Origin: Paramagnetospirillum marisnigri
GTDB taxonomy: Bacteria > Pseudomonadota > Alphaproteobacteria > Rhodospirillales > Magnetospirillaceae
DNA length: 64,000 bases
Direction of reading: 5' to 3'
Assembly (NCBI RefSeq): GCF_001650715.1
Contig: NZ_LWQT01000120.1
Coordinates: forward strand, 1-64,000
Within the stretch, counting starts at the first letter, position 1, and each line of letters begins with the position of its first letter. Positions 7,432-17,297 of the stretch are shown here, in pieces. The translations under genes and the position numbers were made by a program. The notes beneath the pieces were generated by a model. The model saw nothing but the letters and a program-made list of their open reading frames with translations. It was not told the DNA's origin and did not search any database.

Positions 7432-8531
7432 TGGGCGGCCCCGCTTTCCGGCCCGGGGCCGCCTATGACCCCGGCATGGTCCTTGGCGCCCTGGGGGCGG
7501 CGGTCCTGGCGGTGGATTCCGACAACACCATCCGCTACGCCAATGGGGGCGCCGAGCAGTTGTTTTCCTGCGGCGCCAGCTATCTGTGCGGCCGGGCCAT
7601 CACCGAGTTCCTGCCCCCCGATTCGCCGGTCCTGGCGCTGCTGGAACAGTCGCGCGGCGAAAGCATCTCGGCGGCCGAGCACGGTATCGCATTGGATACG
7701 CCGCGTACCGGCCACCGTACCGTTTCGGTTCAGGTCTCGCCCATCGTCGAGATGCCGGGCAGCGTGGTGGTCAGCCTGCACGAGCAATCCATCGCGCTCA
7801 AGATCGGCGCCCAGCTCACCAGCCGCAACGCGGCGCGCTCGGTGACCGCCATGGCCTCGATCCTGGCCCATGAGGTCAAGAATCCGCTGTCGGGCATCCG
7901 GGGCGCCGCCCAGTTGCTGGAGCAGAACGCCAACGAGGACGATTGCATCCTGACCCGGCTGATCTGCGACGAGGCCGACCGCATCGTCGCCTTGGTGGAC
8001 CGCATGGAGGCGTTTTCCGACAAGCCCACCGTGGCGCGCCAATCGGTCAACATCCATCGGGTGCTGGAACATGTGCGGCGCATCGCCGAGGCCGGGTTTG
8101 CCCGCAACATCCGGGTGGTGGAAAGCTACGACCCGTCACTTCCCGCCGTGTGGGGCGATCGCGACCAGTTGATCCAGGTCTTCCTCAACCTGATCAAGAA
8201 CGCCGCCGAGGCGGTGCCGGAGGAGGGCGGCGAGATCATCCTGTCCACCGGCTACCAGCACGGCATCCGTCTGGCCCTGCCGGGCAGCGACGTGCGTCGT
8301 CATCTGCCGCTGGTGGTCAGCATCCAGGACAATGGACCGGGTATCCCCGAGGATCTGCGGCCCAATCTTTTCGATGCCTTCGTCACCACCAAGACCACGG
8401 GCAGCGGCCTGGGTCTGGCCCTGGTGGCCAAGATCGTCGGCGATCACGGGGGAGTGATCGAGTTCGACAGTGTTCCGCGGCGCACCATTTTCCGGGTGAT
8501 GCTGCCCATGGTTCAGGATGGGGATGTATGA
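7428..8531 (+). CDS. ntrB: Nitrogen sensor histidine kinase NtrB
   Basis: The 367-residue soluble kinase has a PAS domain (about residues 15-110) and then the H-box [18 protein letters not shown] with the phosphorylated His at residue 148. The N-box follows at [17 protein letters not shown], then the G-boxes DNGPGIP and [12 protein letters not shown]. It lacks membrane helices, as expected for the cytoplasmic partner of PII proteins and NtrC. The start ATG 7428 overlaps the dusB stop; a second ATG follows at once. The stop overlaps ntrC in the same way, so the three genes are translationally coupled. The kinase and phosphatase roles are known for the family and not tested here. Confidence 0.95.
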   Translation: MMGGPAFRPGAAYDPGMVLGALGAAVLAVDSDNTIRYANGGAEQLFSCGASYLCGRAITEFLPPDSPVLALLEQSRGESISAAEHGIALDTPRTGHRTVSVQVSPIVEMPGSVVVSLHEQSIALKIGAQLTSRNAARSVTAMASILAHEVKNPLSGIRGAAQLLEQNANEDDCILTRLICDEADRIVALVDRMEAFSDKPTVARQSVNIHRVLEHVRRIAEAGFARNIRVVESYDPSLPAVWGDRDQLIQVFLNLIKNAAEAVPEEGGEIILSTGYQHGIRLALPGSDVRRHLPLVVSIQDNGPGIPEDLRPNLFDAFVTTKTTGSGLGLALVAKIVGDHGGVIEFDSVPRRTIFRVMLPMVQDGDV

Positions 8532-9985
8532 GCACCATGACCACTACCGCCACCATCCTGGTGGCAGACGATGATCGCGGCATCCGCACCGTGCTGTCCC
8601 AGGCCCTGGGTCGCGCCGGTTACGAGGTGCGGACCACCGGCAATGCCTCGACCTTGTGGCGCTGGGTGTCCGAGGGCGACGGCGATCTGGTGATCACCGA
8701 TGTGGTGATGCCCGATGAAAGCGGACTCGACCTGCTGCCGCGCATGAAGAAGATCCGGCCCGATCTGCGCATCATCGTCATGAGTGCCCAGAACACCTTG
8801 CTGACGGCGGTCAAGGCCACCCAGCGCGGCGCCTTCGAATACATGCCCAAACCCTTCGACCTGAAGGAACTGGTCAACGTGGTCGGGCGCGCCCTGTCCA
8901 GCCCGCGCGCCGCTCCCGCCGATGCCGCTTCGGGCGATGACGAGGAGAAGCTGCCGCTGATCGGTCGTTCGGCGGCCATGCAGGAAATCTACCGCACCCT
9001 GGCGCGCCTGATGGGCACCGACCTGTCGGTGATGATCACCGGCGAATCCGGTACCGGCAAGGAGTTGGTCGCTCGGGCGCTGCACGACTACGGCAAGCGC
9101 CGCAACGGTCCCTTCGTCGCCATCAACATGGCGGCGATCCCGCGCGAACTGATCGAAAGCGAACTGTTTGGCCATGAGAAGGGGGCGTTTACCGGCGCCA
9201 CCCAGCGGGCCGCCGGTCGTTTCGAGCAGGCCGAGGGTGGTACCCTGTTCCTGGATGAAATCGGCGATATGCCGCCCGAGGCCCAGACCCGGCTGCTGCG
9301 GGTGCTGCAGGAAGGCGAATACACCACGGTGGGCGGGCGCACTCCCATCCGCGCCAATGTGCGCATTGTCGCCGCCACCCATCGTGACCTGACCCAGCTG
9401 ATCCGTCAGGGCCTGTTCCGCGAGGATCTGTTCTATCGCCTGAACGTGGTGCCGATCCGGCTGCCGCCGCTGCGCGAACGCTCCGAGGATGTGCCGGAAC
9501 TGGTGCGCCACTTCCTGGCCCTGGCCAATGCCGAGGGTCTTCCCGCCAAGACCATTGATTCCCAGGCCATGGAACGGCTGAAAAAGCACCGCTGGCCCGG
9601 CAATGTCCGCGAGCTGGAGAATCTGGTTCGCCGCCTGGCGGCTCTCTACTCCCAGGAAGTGATCGGTATCGAGGTCATCGAGGGCGAGTTGGTGGGCGGA
9701 TCGCCCGTGGCCGATGCCATCGGCGGCGGAGTCGAGGGCGAGGGGCTGTCAGCCACGGTGGAACGGCATCTGCGGGAATATTTCGGCAATCACGGCGATG
9801 GATTGCCGCCCGCCGGGGTCTATGACCGGGTGCTGCGCGAGGTGGAGAAGCCGCTGGTGACCATCGCCCTGGAAGCGACCAGGGGCAACCAGATCAAGGC
9901 GGCGCACTTGTTGGGGCTCAACCGCAACACGCTGCGCAAGAAGATCAAGGATCTGGATATCCAGATCAGCCGCGGCCTCAAATAG
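8528..9985 (+). CDS. ntrC: Nitrogen regulator NtrC, sigma-54 activator
   Basis: The 485-residue protein has a receiver domain with phospho-acceptor D58 ([10 protein letters not shown]), then an AAA+ domain. Walker A is GESGTGKE at residue 172, the sigma-54 contact loop GAFTGA is intact at 219-224, and Walker B is [12 protein letters not shown]. It ends in a Fis-type helix-turn-helix, [20 protein letters not shown]. This is the standard layout for an activator of nitrogen assimilation and fixation promoters. It follows ntrB with an ATGA overlap and is two bases from ntrY, so all four Ntr genes could share one transcript. Confidence 0.96.
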   Translation: MSTMTTTATILVADDDRGIRTVLSQALGRAGYEVRTTGNASTLWRWVSEGDGDLVITDVVMPDESGLDLLPRMKKIRPDLRIIVMSAQNTLLTAVKATQRGAFEYMPKPFDLKELVNVVGRALSSPRAAPADAASGDDEEKLPLIGRSAAMQEIYRTLARLMGTDLSVMITGESGTGKELVARALHDYGKRRNGPFVAINMAAIPRELIESELFGHEKGAFTGATQRAAGRFEQAEGGTLFLDEIGDMPPEAQTRLLRVLQEGEYTTVGGRTPIRANVRIVAATHRDLTQLIRQGLFREDLFYRLNVVPIRLPPLRERSEDVPELVRHFLALANAEGLPAKTIDSQAMERLKKHRWPGNVRELENLVRRLAALYSQEVIGIEVIEGELVGGSPVADAIGGGVEGEGLSATVERHLREYFGNHGDGLPPAGVYDRVLREVEKPLVTIALEATRGNQIKAAHLLGLNRNTLRKKIKDLDIQISRGLK

Positions 9986-9987
9986 TC

Positions 9988-12225
9988 ATGGCCGCCCGTC
10001 CGGGAGCCCTGATCCGACTCCGGCTGTGGGCGCGACGGGTCGATCTGCCCCGGCGCCTGTCCTATCTGCTGACCTTCGCGGCGGTGCCCTCGGTGGCCGC
10101 CACCGTCTGGGCCATGGGCGTGGCGGGCGGCGCCACTCCCGACCCCCGCACGGTGCTGTCGCTGCTGGTCCTCGACATGGTGCTGCTGCTGGCCCTGGGG
10201 GCCGTGGTGGGCTTTCGGGTGCTCGAGGTGCTGCGCGCCCGGCGGCAGGGGTCTTCCGGGTCCAAGCTGCATTTGCGCTTCATCATGCTGTTCGCCCTGG
10301 TGGCGGTGACGCCATCGGCGCTGATGAGCGTCGGTTCCGCCGCCTTTTTCCGCTATGGCGTGGAAAGCTGGTTCTCGGATCGGGTGCGCACCGCGCTGCA
10401 GGCTTCGTTGCAGGTGGCGCACGCCTATCTGGAGGAGCACAAGCAGATCGTCGGCGGTGATGCCCTGGCCATGGCCAACGACATCAACCGCGAGGGCGGG
10501 CTGCTGCTGCGCTCGCCGCAGGCCTTCGCCCAGTTCCTCGGCACCCAGGCCGCCATCCGCGGCCTGACCGAGGCGACGGTGTTCGATTCGCGCGGCACCA
10601 TCCTGGCCCGGTCCGGACTGATCTTCGCGGTCGAGGCCAATATCGACCAGATTCCGCAATGGGCCTATGACAAGGCGCGGGCGGGCGACGTGGCGGTGAT
10701 GACCGGCAGCGGCGACGACCGGGTCAAGGCGCTGGTGCTGCTGCCCGGCCTGTTCGGCGAGACCTATCTGTTCGTCGGTCGGTTCGTCGATCCCAAGGTG
10801 GTCGGCCATATGGAGCAGACCTCGGCGGCGGTGGCCCAGTATGAACGGCTGGAAGGTCGCCGGTCTGGCCTGGAAACGGCCTTCTCCCTGGTCTTCGCCG
10901 TGGTGGCGCTGCTGCTGGTCCTGACATCGGTCTGGATCGGGCTGAGCATGGCCAACAAGCTGGCGACCCCCATCGCCCGTCTGATCGATGCCGCCGAGCG
11001 GGTGCGCTCGGGCGATCTCGATGCCAGGGTGGCCGAGGATGCCGCCGACGAGGTGGGCGTGCTGAGCCGCGCCTTCAACCGCATGACGCATCAGCTCGGT
11101 ACCCAGCGTACCGAATTGATGGATGCCAATCGCGAACTGGACGAACGCCGCCGCTTCACCGAGACCGTGCTGTCGGGTGTTTCCGCCGGGGTGATCGGGC
11201 TGGACCGGCAAGAACGCATCCACCTGCCCAACCGTTCCGCCAGCGAACTGGTGGGCCGCCCCCTGGACGAGGAGGTGGGGCACCCTCTGCGCGAGGTTCT
11301 GCCCGAACTGGCCGAGGCCTTGGACGAGGTGGTGCGCCGCCCGGATCGACTGGTCCAGCGTGAGGTTCGCCTTGATACCCCCGGCGCCCGGTCCCGCATC
11401 CTTCTGGTTCGGGTCGCCGCCGAGCATCTGGAGGGCGAGATCATCGGTTATGTGGTCACCTTCGATGACATCACCGAACTGGTTTCGGCCCAGCGCAAGG
11501 CGGCCTGGGCCGATGTGGCGCGCCGTATCGCCCATGAGATCAAGAATCCCCTGACCCCGATCCAGCTATCGGCGGAGAGGCTTAAGCGTAAATATCTCAA
11601 AGAGATACAGACAGATCCTGAGACGTACATTAAGCTGATCGAGACCATCATCCGTCAGGTTGGGGATATCGGGCGCATGGTGGACGAGTTCTCGTCCTTC
11701 GCCCGCATGCCGGCACCGCAGATGAAGAGCGCCGATCTGGCCGATATCTGCCGACAGTCCTTGTTCCTGCAACGCACCGGTTCGCCCGAAATCGAGTTCG
11801 TCGCCACCATTCCGGACCAGCCGGTGGTTCTGGTCTGCGACGGCCGCCTGATCGGTCAGGCGCTGACCAATCTGCTGAAGAACGCGGTGGAAGGCATCCA
11901 GGGAAGGGAAGATCCCGACGCTCCCAAGGGGCGGATCGGCCTGACCCTGGCGCTTCATCCCGATCGGGTGGTGATCGAGGTTTGCGATAACGGCAAGGGC
12001 CTGCCGCGCGAGAACCGCGAGCGGTTGACCGAGCCCTATGTCACCACGCGGGCCAAGGGTACCGGATTAGGTCTTGCCATCGTCAAGAAGATCATGGAAG
12101 ACCATGGCGGTGACTTGTATCTTGAGGACGCGCCTGACGGCGGCGCCCGTGTCGGGCTGATCTTCCCCCCGAGCGAGCCCAGTGGTCAGGCCCCCCAGTC
12201 TGGTGCGGAAATCCATGGCGCATGA
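9988..12225 (+). CDS. ntrY: Membrane sensor histidine kinase NtrY
   Basis: The 745-residue protein starts with three or four membrane helices, carries a periplasmic region (about residues 130-290), a further helix near 300-325 and then a HAMP domain (MANKLATPIARLIDAAERVRSG split as LATPIARLIDAAERV). A PAS domain follows at about 385-490. The H-box is RIAHEIKNPLTPIQLSAERL with His at about 516, and the ATP-binding domain has NLLKNAVE, DNGKGLP and GTGLGLAIVKKI. NtrY signals to NtrX in nitrogen and redox control in related bacteria. It begins two bases after ntrC and overlaps ntrX by 11 bases. Confidence 0.94.
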   Translation: MAARPGALIRLRLWARRVDLPRRLSYLLTFAAVPSVAATVWAMGVAGGATPDPRTVLSLLVLDMVLLLALGAVVGFRVLEVLRARRQGSSGSKLHLRFIMLFALVAVTPSALMSVGSAAFFRYGVESWFSDRVRTALQASLQVAHAYLEEHKQIVGGDALAMANDINREGGLLLRSPQAFAQFLGTQAAIRGLTEATVFDSRGTILARSGLIFAVEANIDQIPQWAYDKARAGDVAVMTGSGDDRVKALVLLPGLFGETYLFVGRFVDPKVVGHMEQTSAAVAQYERLEGRRSGLETAFSLVFAVVALLLVLTSVWIGLSMANKLATPIARLIDAAERVRSGDLDARVAEDAADEVGVLSRAFNRMTHQLGTQRTELMDANRELDERRRFTETVLSGVSAGVIGLDRQERIHLPNRSASELVGRPLDEEVGHPLREVLPELAEALDEVVRRPDRLVQREVRLDTPGARSRILLVRVAAEHLEGEIIGYVVTFDDITELVSAQRKAAWADVARRIAHEIKNPLTPIQLSAERLKRKYLKEIQTDPETYIKLIETIIRQVGDIGRMVDEFSSFARMPAPQMKSADLADICRQSLFLQRTGSPEIEFVATIPDQPVVLVCDGRLIGQALTNLLKNAVEGIQGREDPDAPKGRIGLTLALHPDRVVIEVCDNGKGLPRENRERLTEPYVTTRAKGTGLGLAIVKKIMEDHGGDLYLEDAPDGGARVGLIFPPSEPSGQAPQSGAEIHGA

Positions 12226-13606
12226 CATCCTGATCGTCGACGACGAAGGCGATATTCGCGCTCTCATCGCCGGTATCCTTGAGGACGAGGGACATTCTAC
12301 CCGCGAGGCCTCCAATTCCGACGAGGCGCTGGAAGGTATCCGGGCGCGGCGTCCCAATCTGGTGATCCAGGATATCTGGCTGCAGGGCTCGCGCCTCGAT
12401 GGGCTGGGTGTGCTGGAAGCGGTCAAGCGCGACCATCCGGAAGTGCCGGTGGTGATGATTTCCGGCCACGGCAATATCGAGACGGCGGTGCAGGCCATCA
12501 AGGTCGGCGCCTATGACTTCATCGAGAAGCCGTTCAAGGCCGACAGGCTGCTGTTGGTGGTGGAGCGCGCCATTGAGGCCGCCCGGCTGCGGCGCGAGAA
12601 CGAGGAACTGAAACTGCGCGCCGGGTCCACCGGCGAGCTGATTGGCGGGTCGGTGGCGGTGGCCCAGGCCCGCCAGGCCATCGACCGGGTGGCGCCCACC
12701 AATTCCCGGGTGCTGATCACCGGACCCGCCGGTTCGGGCAAGGAAGTGGTGGCCCGCCTGATCCATGCCCGCTCGCGCCGGGCCGATGGCCCCTTCGTGG
12801 TGCTGAATTGCGCCGCCATGCATCCCGACCGCATGGAGGTGGAGCTGTTCGGCACCGAGCACGGCATGGATGGTCCCGAGACTCCCCGCAAGATCGGTAC
12901 CTTCGAACAGGCCCATGGCGGCACCTTGCTGCTGGACGAGGTCGCCGACATGCCGCTGGAGACCCAGGGCAAGATCGTTCGCGTCTTGCAGGACCAGATG
13001 TTCGAGCGGGTGGGCGGTGGAAAACGGGTCGAGGTCGATGTGCGCGTCATCGCCACCACCAATCGCGATCTTCAGACCGAGATGGCTTCGGGACATTTCC
13101 GCGAGGACCTGTTCTATCGCCTGAATGTGGTGCCGGTGCGCATGGCATCGTTGCGCGATCGCAAGGAGGATATTCCCGCCTTGGCCCGCCAGTTCATGCA
13201 GATGACGGCCAGCGTGGCCGGCGTGCAGCCCCGGCCCATTTCCGAGGACGCCATGGCGGCGCTGCAGGCCTATGATTGGCCCGGCAATGTCCGCCAGCTC
13301 AGGAATGTGGTGGATTGGCTGTTGATCATGGCGCCGGGTGATGCCCGCGAGCCCATCCGGGCCGACATGCTGCCCAGCGAAATCGGCGCCATCACACCCG
13401 CCGTCCTGCGCTGGGACAAATCCAGCGAGATCATGACCCTGCCGCTGCGCGAGGCTCGCGAGCTGTTCGAGCGCGAATATCTCCTGGCCCAGGTCAACCG
13501 TTTTGCCGGCAATATCTCACGCACCGCCGCTTTCGTCGGCATGGAGCGCTCGGCGCTTCATCGCAAGCTGAAGCTGCTGGGCGTCAACACGGACGAAAAG
13601 AAATGA
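12215..13606 (+). CDS. ntrX: Response regulator NtrX lacking the GAFTGA sigma-54 loop
   Basis: The 463-residue protein has a receiver domain with D53 (VIQDIWLQGSRLDG), an AAA+ domain with Walker A GPAGSGKE at residue 170 and Walker B GGTLLLDEVADM, and a C-terminal Fis-type helix-turn-helix, AAFVGMERSALHRKLKLLGV. At the place of GAFTGA it reads GMDGPE (217-222), so it probably cannot remodel sigma-54 holoenzyme and would act as an ordinary DNA-binding regulator, as reported for NtrX of other alphaproteobacteria. I chose ATG 12215, which begins the receiver fold; an in-frame GTG at 12182 adds eleven unconserved residues. Its stop overlaps trkA in ATGA. Confidence 0.93.
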   Translation: MAHDILIVDDEGDIRALIAGILEDEGHSTREASNSDEALEGIRARRPNLVIQDIWLQGSRLDGLGVLEAVKRDHPEVPVVMISGHGNIETAVQAIKVGAYDFIEKPFKADRLLLVVERAIEAARLRRENEELKLRAGSTGELIGGSVAVAQARQAIDRVAPTNSRVLITGPAGSGKEVVARLIHARSRRADGPFVVLNCAAMHPDRMEVELFGTEHGMDGPETPRKIGTFEQAHGGTLLLDEVADMPLETQGKIVRVLQDQMFERVGGGKRVEVDVRVIATTNRDLQTEMASGHFREDLFYRLNVVPVRMASLRDRKEDIPALARQFMQMTASVAGVQPRPISEDAMAALQAYDWPGNVRQLRNVVDWLLIMAPGDAREPIRADMLPSEIGAITPAVLRWDKSSEIMTLPLREARELFEREYLLAQVNRFAGNISRTAAFVGMERSALHRKLKLLGVNTDEKK

Positions 13607-14979
13607 AGGTCATCGTCTGCGGCGCGGGCCAGGTCGGCTTCAACATCGCCCATTACCTGGCGGGCGAAAACAACGACGTCACCGTCATCGACCAGCGTCC
13701 GGACCTGATCCGCAAGGTCAGCGACACCCTGGACGTGCAGGTGGTGCAGGGCTTCGCCTCGCACCCTTCCGTGCTGGAACAGGCGGGGGCGGGAGATGCC
13801 GACATGCTGATCGCGGTGACCGCCGCCGACGAGGTCAACATGATCGCCTGCCAGGTGGCGCATTCCCTGTTCAACGTGCCCACCAAGATCGCCCGGGTGC
13901 GCAGCCAGAGCTATCTGCAGCCCATCTGGGCCAATCTGTTCTCGCGCGAGCATCTGCCCATCGACGTGGTCATCAGCCCCGAGATCGAGGTGGCGCGCGC
14001 CATCACCCGGCGGCTGCAGGTGCCGGGCGCGCTGGACGTGATTCCGCTGGCGGGGGGCAAGGTCAGCCTGATCGGGGTGCGCTGCACCGAGGACTGCCCG
14101 CTGATCCATACGCCGCTACGCCAGTTGACGGTGCTGTTTCCCGATCTCGCCATCGTCATCATCGGCATCGTCCGTGATGGCAAGGCCCTGGTTCCCACCG
14201 GCGAGGACCAGATGCGCGAGGGCGACGAGGTTTATTTCGTGGTCGATACCAGCCATGTGGACCGCGCCCTGGGGGCCTTTGGCCGCGAGGACAAGGAAGC
14301 CCGGCGCATCGTCATCTTCGGCGGTGGCAATATCGGCCTGTTCCTGGCGCAGCAGTTGGAAGAAGCCCATCCCGGCACCTCCATCAAGGTGATCGAGGCC
14401 AACAAGGAGCGGGCCGAGTTCATCGCCCGCACCCTGAATCGCACTGTGGTGCTCAACGGCGACGTGCTGGACCCGGAAATCCTGGAGGAGGCCTCGGTGG
14501 CCGCCGCCGAGGCCGTGGTCACCGTCACCAATGACGACGAGACCAACATTCTGGCCGGGCTGCTGGCCAAGCGCTATGGCTGCCGCCGTACCCTGACCCT
14601 GATCAACAAGGGCACCTACAACGCCCTGGTGGGACCGCTGGGCATCGACGTTGTGATCAGCCCGCGCGCCATCACCGTGTCCAATATCCTCCAGCATGTG
14701 CGGCGCGGCCGCATCCATGCCGTCCATTCCCTGCACGAGGGCTTTGGCGAGTTGATCGAGGCCGATGCGCTGGAAACCTCCAATCTGGTGGGCAAGCCGC
14801 TGCGCGACGTCAAGCTGCCCGTCGGCGTGCTGATCGGCGCCATCGTCCATAACGGCCAAGTGATCAGCCCGCGCGGCAGCACGGTGATCCAGGCCGGCGA
14901 CCGCGTCATCCTGTTCGCCACCGCCGAAGCGGTGAAGAAGGTGGAAAAGATGTTCTCGGTCCGGCTGGAATATTTCTGA
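13603..14979 (+). CDS. trkA: Trk potassium uptake system NAD-binding protein TrkA
   Basis: The 458-residue peripheral membrane protein has two RCK units, each with a Rossmann NAD fold. The first opens MKVIVCGAGQVGFNIAHYL and the second IVIFGGGNIGLFLAQQLEE (near residue 230); each is followed by a TrkA-C domain. It gates the TrkH/TrkG potassium channel in response to NAD(H) or ATP. It starts inside the ntrX stop codon, the usual trkA position in alphaproteobacterial ntrYX clusters. No channel gene lies in the window. Confidence 0.95.
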   Translation: MKVIVCGAGQVGFNIAHYLAGENNDVTVIDQRPDLIRKVSDTLDVQVVQGFASHPSVLEQAGAGDADMLIAVTAADEVNMIACQVAHSLFNVPTKIARVRSQSYLQPIWANLFSREHLPIDVVISPEIEVARAITRRLQVPGALDVIPLAGGKVSLIGVRCTEDCPLIHTPLRQLTVLFPDLAIVIIGIVRDGKALVPTGEDQMREGDEVYFVVDTSHVDRALGAFGREDKEARRIVIFGGGNIGLFLAQQLEEAHPGTSIKVIEANKERAEFIARTLNRTVVLNGDVLDPEILEEASVAAAEAVVTVTNDDETNILAGLLAKRYGCRRTLTLINKGTYNALVGPLGIDVVISPRAITVSNILQHVRRGRIHAVHSLHEGFGELIEADALETSNLVGKPLRDVKLPVGVLIGAIVHNGQVISPRGSTVIQAGDRVILFATAEAVKKVEKMFSVRLEYF

Positions 14980-15629
14980 TGGGATTGCCCCGGCCCCGTG
15001 CCGTCATTTTCGACTGGGACAACACATTGGTGGATTCGTGGGATTGCATCCGCGAATCCTACAACATGACCTTCCGTCATTTCGGCATGGCGGAATGGAG
15101 CATGGAAGAGACCCAGGCTCGCGTCGCCGCCTCCATGCGCGATTCCTTCCCCGCCATGTTCGGCGAGCGTTGGCCCGAGGCGAGGGACGTCTTCACCGCC
15201 AGTTTCGCCGCCATCCACTTGGATCACCTGCATCCGCTGCCGGGTGCCAAGGACATGCTGGACTCGCTGCGCGCCGCCGATATCACATTGGCGGTGGTCA
15301 GCAACAAGCGTGGTTCCTTCCTGCGCAAGGAAGCGGGGATCATGGGCTGGGAGGGCTATTTCACCCGACTGGTGGGGGCCGACGACGCCACCTTCGACAA
15401 ACCCGACCCGGCCCCGGTGCACATGGCCCTGGAGGGAACCGGCATCGCCGTGGGTCCCGAGGTGTGGTTCGTGGGCGATTCGCCCATCGATATCCAATGC
15501 GCCGTCAATTCCGGCTGCTCGCCGGTCCTGATGCGGCCGCACCCCCCATACGAAGGTGAGTTCCCGGTCTCACCGGCCCGGTTTCTGCCGGGTTGCGGCC
15601 CGCTGGCCGATCTGGTGCGAGAACTATAG
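14979..15629 (+). CDS. HAD-superfamily phosphatase, phosphoglycolate-phosphatase-like
   Basis: The 216-residue protein carries the full HAD signature: nucleophile motif I FDWDNTLVDS (both aspartates present), motif II VVSNK near residue 108, the lysine of motif III in KPDPAPVHMAL and motif IV VGDSPIDIQCA. A helical cap sits between motifs I and II, as in phosphoglycolate phosphatase and related enzymes. The natural substrate cannot be read from sequence. The start codon shares one base with the trkA stop, and the hfq promoter region follows 101 bases later. Confidence 0.85.
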   Translation: MGLPRPRAVIFDWDNTLVDSWDCIRESYNMTFRHFGMAEWSMEETQARVAASMRDSFPAMFGERWPEARDVFTASFAAIHLDHLHPLPGAKDMLDSLRAADITLAVVSNKRGSFLRKEAGIMGWEGYFTRLVGADDATFDKPDPAPVHMALEGTGIAVGPEVWFVGDSPIDIQCAVNSGCSPVLMRPHPPYEGEFPVSPARFLPGCGPLADLVREL

Positions 15630-15687
15630 GTTCCCATCCCGGCAAATTGGTGCTAACCAAATGGGTTCGGCGGGGCGGCCTGCGGGT

Positions 15688-15716
15688 TTGCCCCAATACA
15701 ACACTGGACAAATAAG
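15688..15716 (+). promoter_or_regulatory. Possible hfq promoter
   Basis: TTGCCC (15688-15693) and AATAAG (15711-15716) are 17 bases apart, 14 bases before the hfq ATG. The -10 match is poor at its outer positions. The same intergenic stretch has a small dyad, TTGGT-GCTA-ACCAA (15647-15660), of unknown meaning. Confidence 0.3.
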
Positions 15717-15730
15717 AACGGATCCATCCC

Positions 15731-15985
15731 ATGTCCGCAGAGAAGTCCCAAAATGTGCAGGATGTGTTTCTCAACTACATCCGCAAGAACAAGACTCCCG
15801 TCACGATCTTTCTGGTCAATGGCGTCAAGCTCCAGGGCATCGTTACCTGGTTTGACAATTTCTCGGTGCTGCTGCGTCGGGACGGGCATACTCAACTGGT
15901 CTACAAGCACGCCATTTCCACGGTGATGCCCTCCACCCCCATTTCGCTGTTCGAGCCGCCCATCAAGGAAAACGGCGAAGAGTAA
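15731..15985 (+). CDS. hfq: RNA chaperone Hfq
   Basis: The 84-residue protein is a full Hfq: Sm1 motif with [19 protein letters not shown], then [20 protein letters not shown], and Sm2 YKHAISTV with the conserved YKH. It forms hexamers that pair small RNAs with mRNAs. The short acidic tail (PIKENGEE) is usual for alphaproteobacteria. It is one base from hflX, the conserved hfq-hflX arrangement. Confidence 0.97.
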   Translation: MSAEKSQNVQDVFLNYIRKNKTPVTIFLVNGVKLQGIVTWFDNFSVLLRRDGHTQLVYKHAISTVMPSTPISLFEPPIKENGEE

Positions 15986-15986
15986 G

Positions 15987-17297
15987 GTGGCAAGCGGTTC
16001 GGCCGAGTCTCAGCGCCAACGGGCCATGGTCGTCCACCCCGCCGTCAAGACGGCGGGGGAGGCCCTTCGCGCGCCCGAGGCCCGTCTGGCCGAGGCGGTG
16101 GGGCTGGCCCAGGCCATCGATCTCGACATCGTCGCCGCCGAAGCGGTGACGGTGGCCAAGATTCGTCCCGCCACCTTGCTGGGCAAGGGGGCGGTGGAGC
16201 GTCTGGCCGAGCTGATCACCGAATCCGAGATCACCCTGGTGGTGGTGGACGGCCATCTCTCGCCGGTGCAGCAGCGCAACCTTGAAAAGGCCTGGGCCTG
16301 CAAGGTCATCGACCGCACCGGCCTGATCCTGGAGATTTTCGGCGAGCGGGCGCGGACCCGTGAAGGCTCGCTGCAGGTGGAACTGGCGGCACTCAGCTAT
16401 CAACGCTCGCGGCTGGTGCGGTCCTGGACCCATCTGGAGCGCCAGCGCGGTGGCTTCGGCTTCCTGGGCGGCCCCGGCGAGACCCAGATCGAGGCGGACC
16501 GCCGCATGATCGGCGATCGCATCGTCAAGCTGGAGCGCGAACTGGAAGACGTCAAGCGCACTCGCGACCTGCACCGCAAGGCGCGCCGCCGGGTGCCTTA
16601 TCCCATCATCGCCCTGGTGGGCTATACCAATGCGGGCAAGTCCAGCCTGTTCAACACCATGACCCGGGCCGAGGTTCTGGCCAAGGACATGCTGTTCGCC
16701 ACCCTTGACCCCACCATGCGGACCCTGGAGCTGCCCTCGGGCAAGAAGATCATCCTGTCCGACACGGTGGGCTTTGTCTCCGACCTGCCGCACGAGTTGG
16801 TGGCGGCGTTCCGCGCCACCCTGGAAGAGGTGCTGGAGGCCGATATCGTGGTCCATGTCCGCGACATCTCCCATCCCGACACCGAGGCCCAGGCCGCCGA
16901 TGTGGAAACCGTTTTGCGGGAACTGGGGCTGGCGGAGGTGGTGGATCGCGGACTGATCGAGGCCCTGAACAAGATCGACCTGCTGGACGAGGGGCGGCGC
17001 GACGAGGTGTTTAACCAGGCGCGGCGCCGTCCTGATTGCCTGGCGTTGTCGGCCTTGACCGGCGAGGGCATCCAGGACCTGTTGACCGAGCTGGATCGCC
17101 GGATCGGCGCCGGGCGCGAGGTGGTGGATCTGTCCCTGCCGCTGTCCGATGGCGCCTCCATCGCCTGGCTGTATCGTCATGGCGAGGTGGTGGCCCGGCG
17201 CGACGACCAGTCCCACGCCTTCATGCGGGTCAAGCTTGACGCCGCCGATCTCAAACGCTTCCATCAACGTCAGGCCGATGGGCGAGGTGCATCGTGA
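15987..17297 (+). CDS. hflX: Ribosome-associated GTPase HflX
   Basis: The 436-residue protein has the HflX N-terminal domain with the glycine-rich linker RQRGGFGFLGGPGETQ, then a GTPase domain with G1 GYTNAGKSS, G2 in the FATLDPT segment, G3 DTVGFVSDLP and G4 NKID. HflX splits stalled ribosomes under stress. The start is taken as GTG 15987, one base after the hfq stop with purine-rich sequence before it; ATG 16026 is an alternative that removes 13 residues. The stop overlaps the next gene in GTGA. Confidence 0.94.
   Translation: MASGSAESQRQRAMVVHPAVKTAGEALRAPEARLAEAVGLAQAIDLDIVAAEAVTVAKIRPATLLGKGAVERLAELITESEITLVVVDGHLSPVQQRNLEKAWACKVIDRTGLILEIFGERARTREGSLQVELAALSYQRSRLVRSWTHLERQRGGFGFLGGPGETQIEADRRMIGDRIVKLERELEDVKRTRDLHRKARRRVPYPIIALVGYTNAGKSSLFNTMTRAEVLAKDMLFATLDPTMRTLELPSGKKIILSDTVGFVSDLPHELVAAFRATLEEVLEADIVVHVRDISHPDTEAQAADVETVLRELGLAEVVDRGLIEALNKIDLLDEGRRDEVFNQARRRPDCLALSALTGEGIQDLLTELDRRIGAGREVVDLSLPLSDGASIAWLYRHGEVVARRDDQSHAFMRVKLDAADLKRFHQRQADGRGAS

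Noticed and set aside
9820-11535. 571-codon open frame on the minus strand opposite ntrY and the end of ntrC
   Set aside because: Gly, His, Gln and Asp-rich shadow of a GC-rich gene; the plus strand encodes clear NtrC and NtrY motifs.
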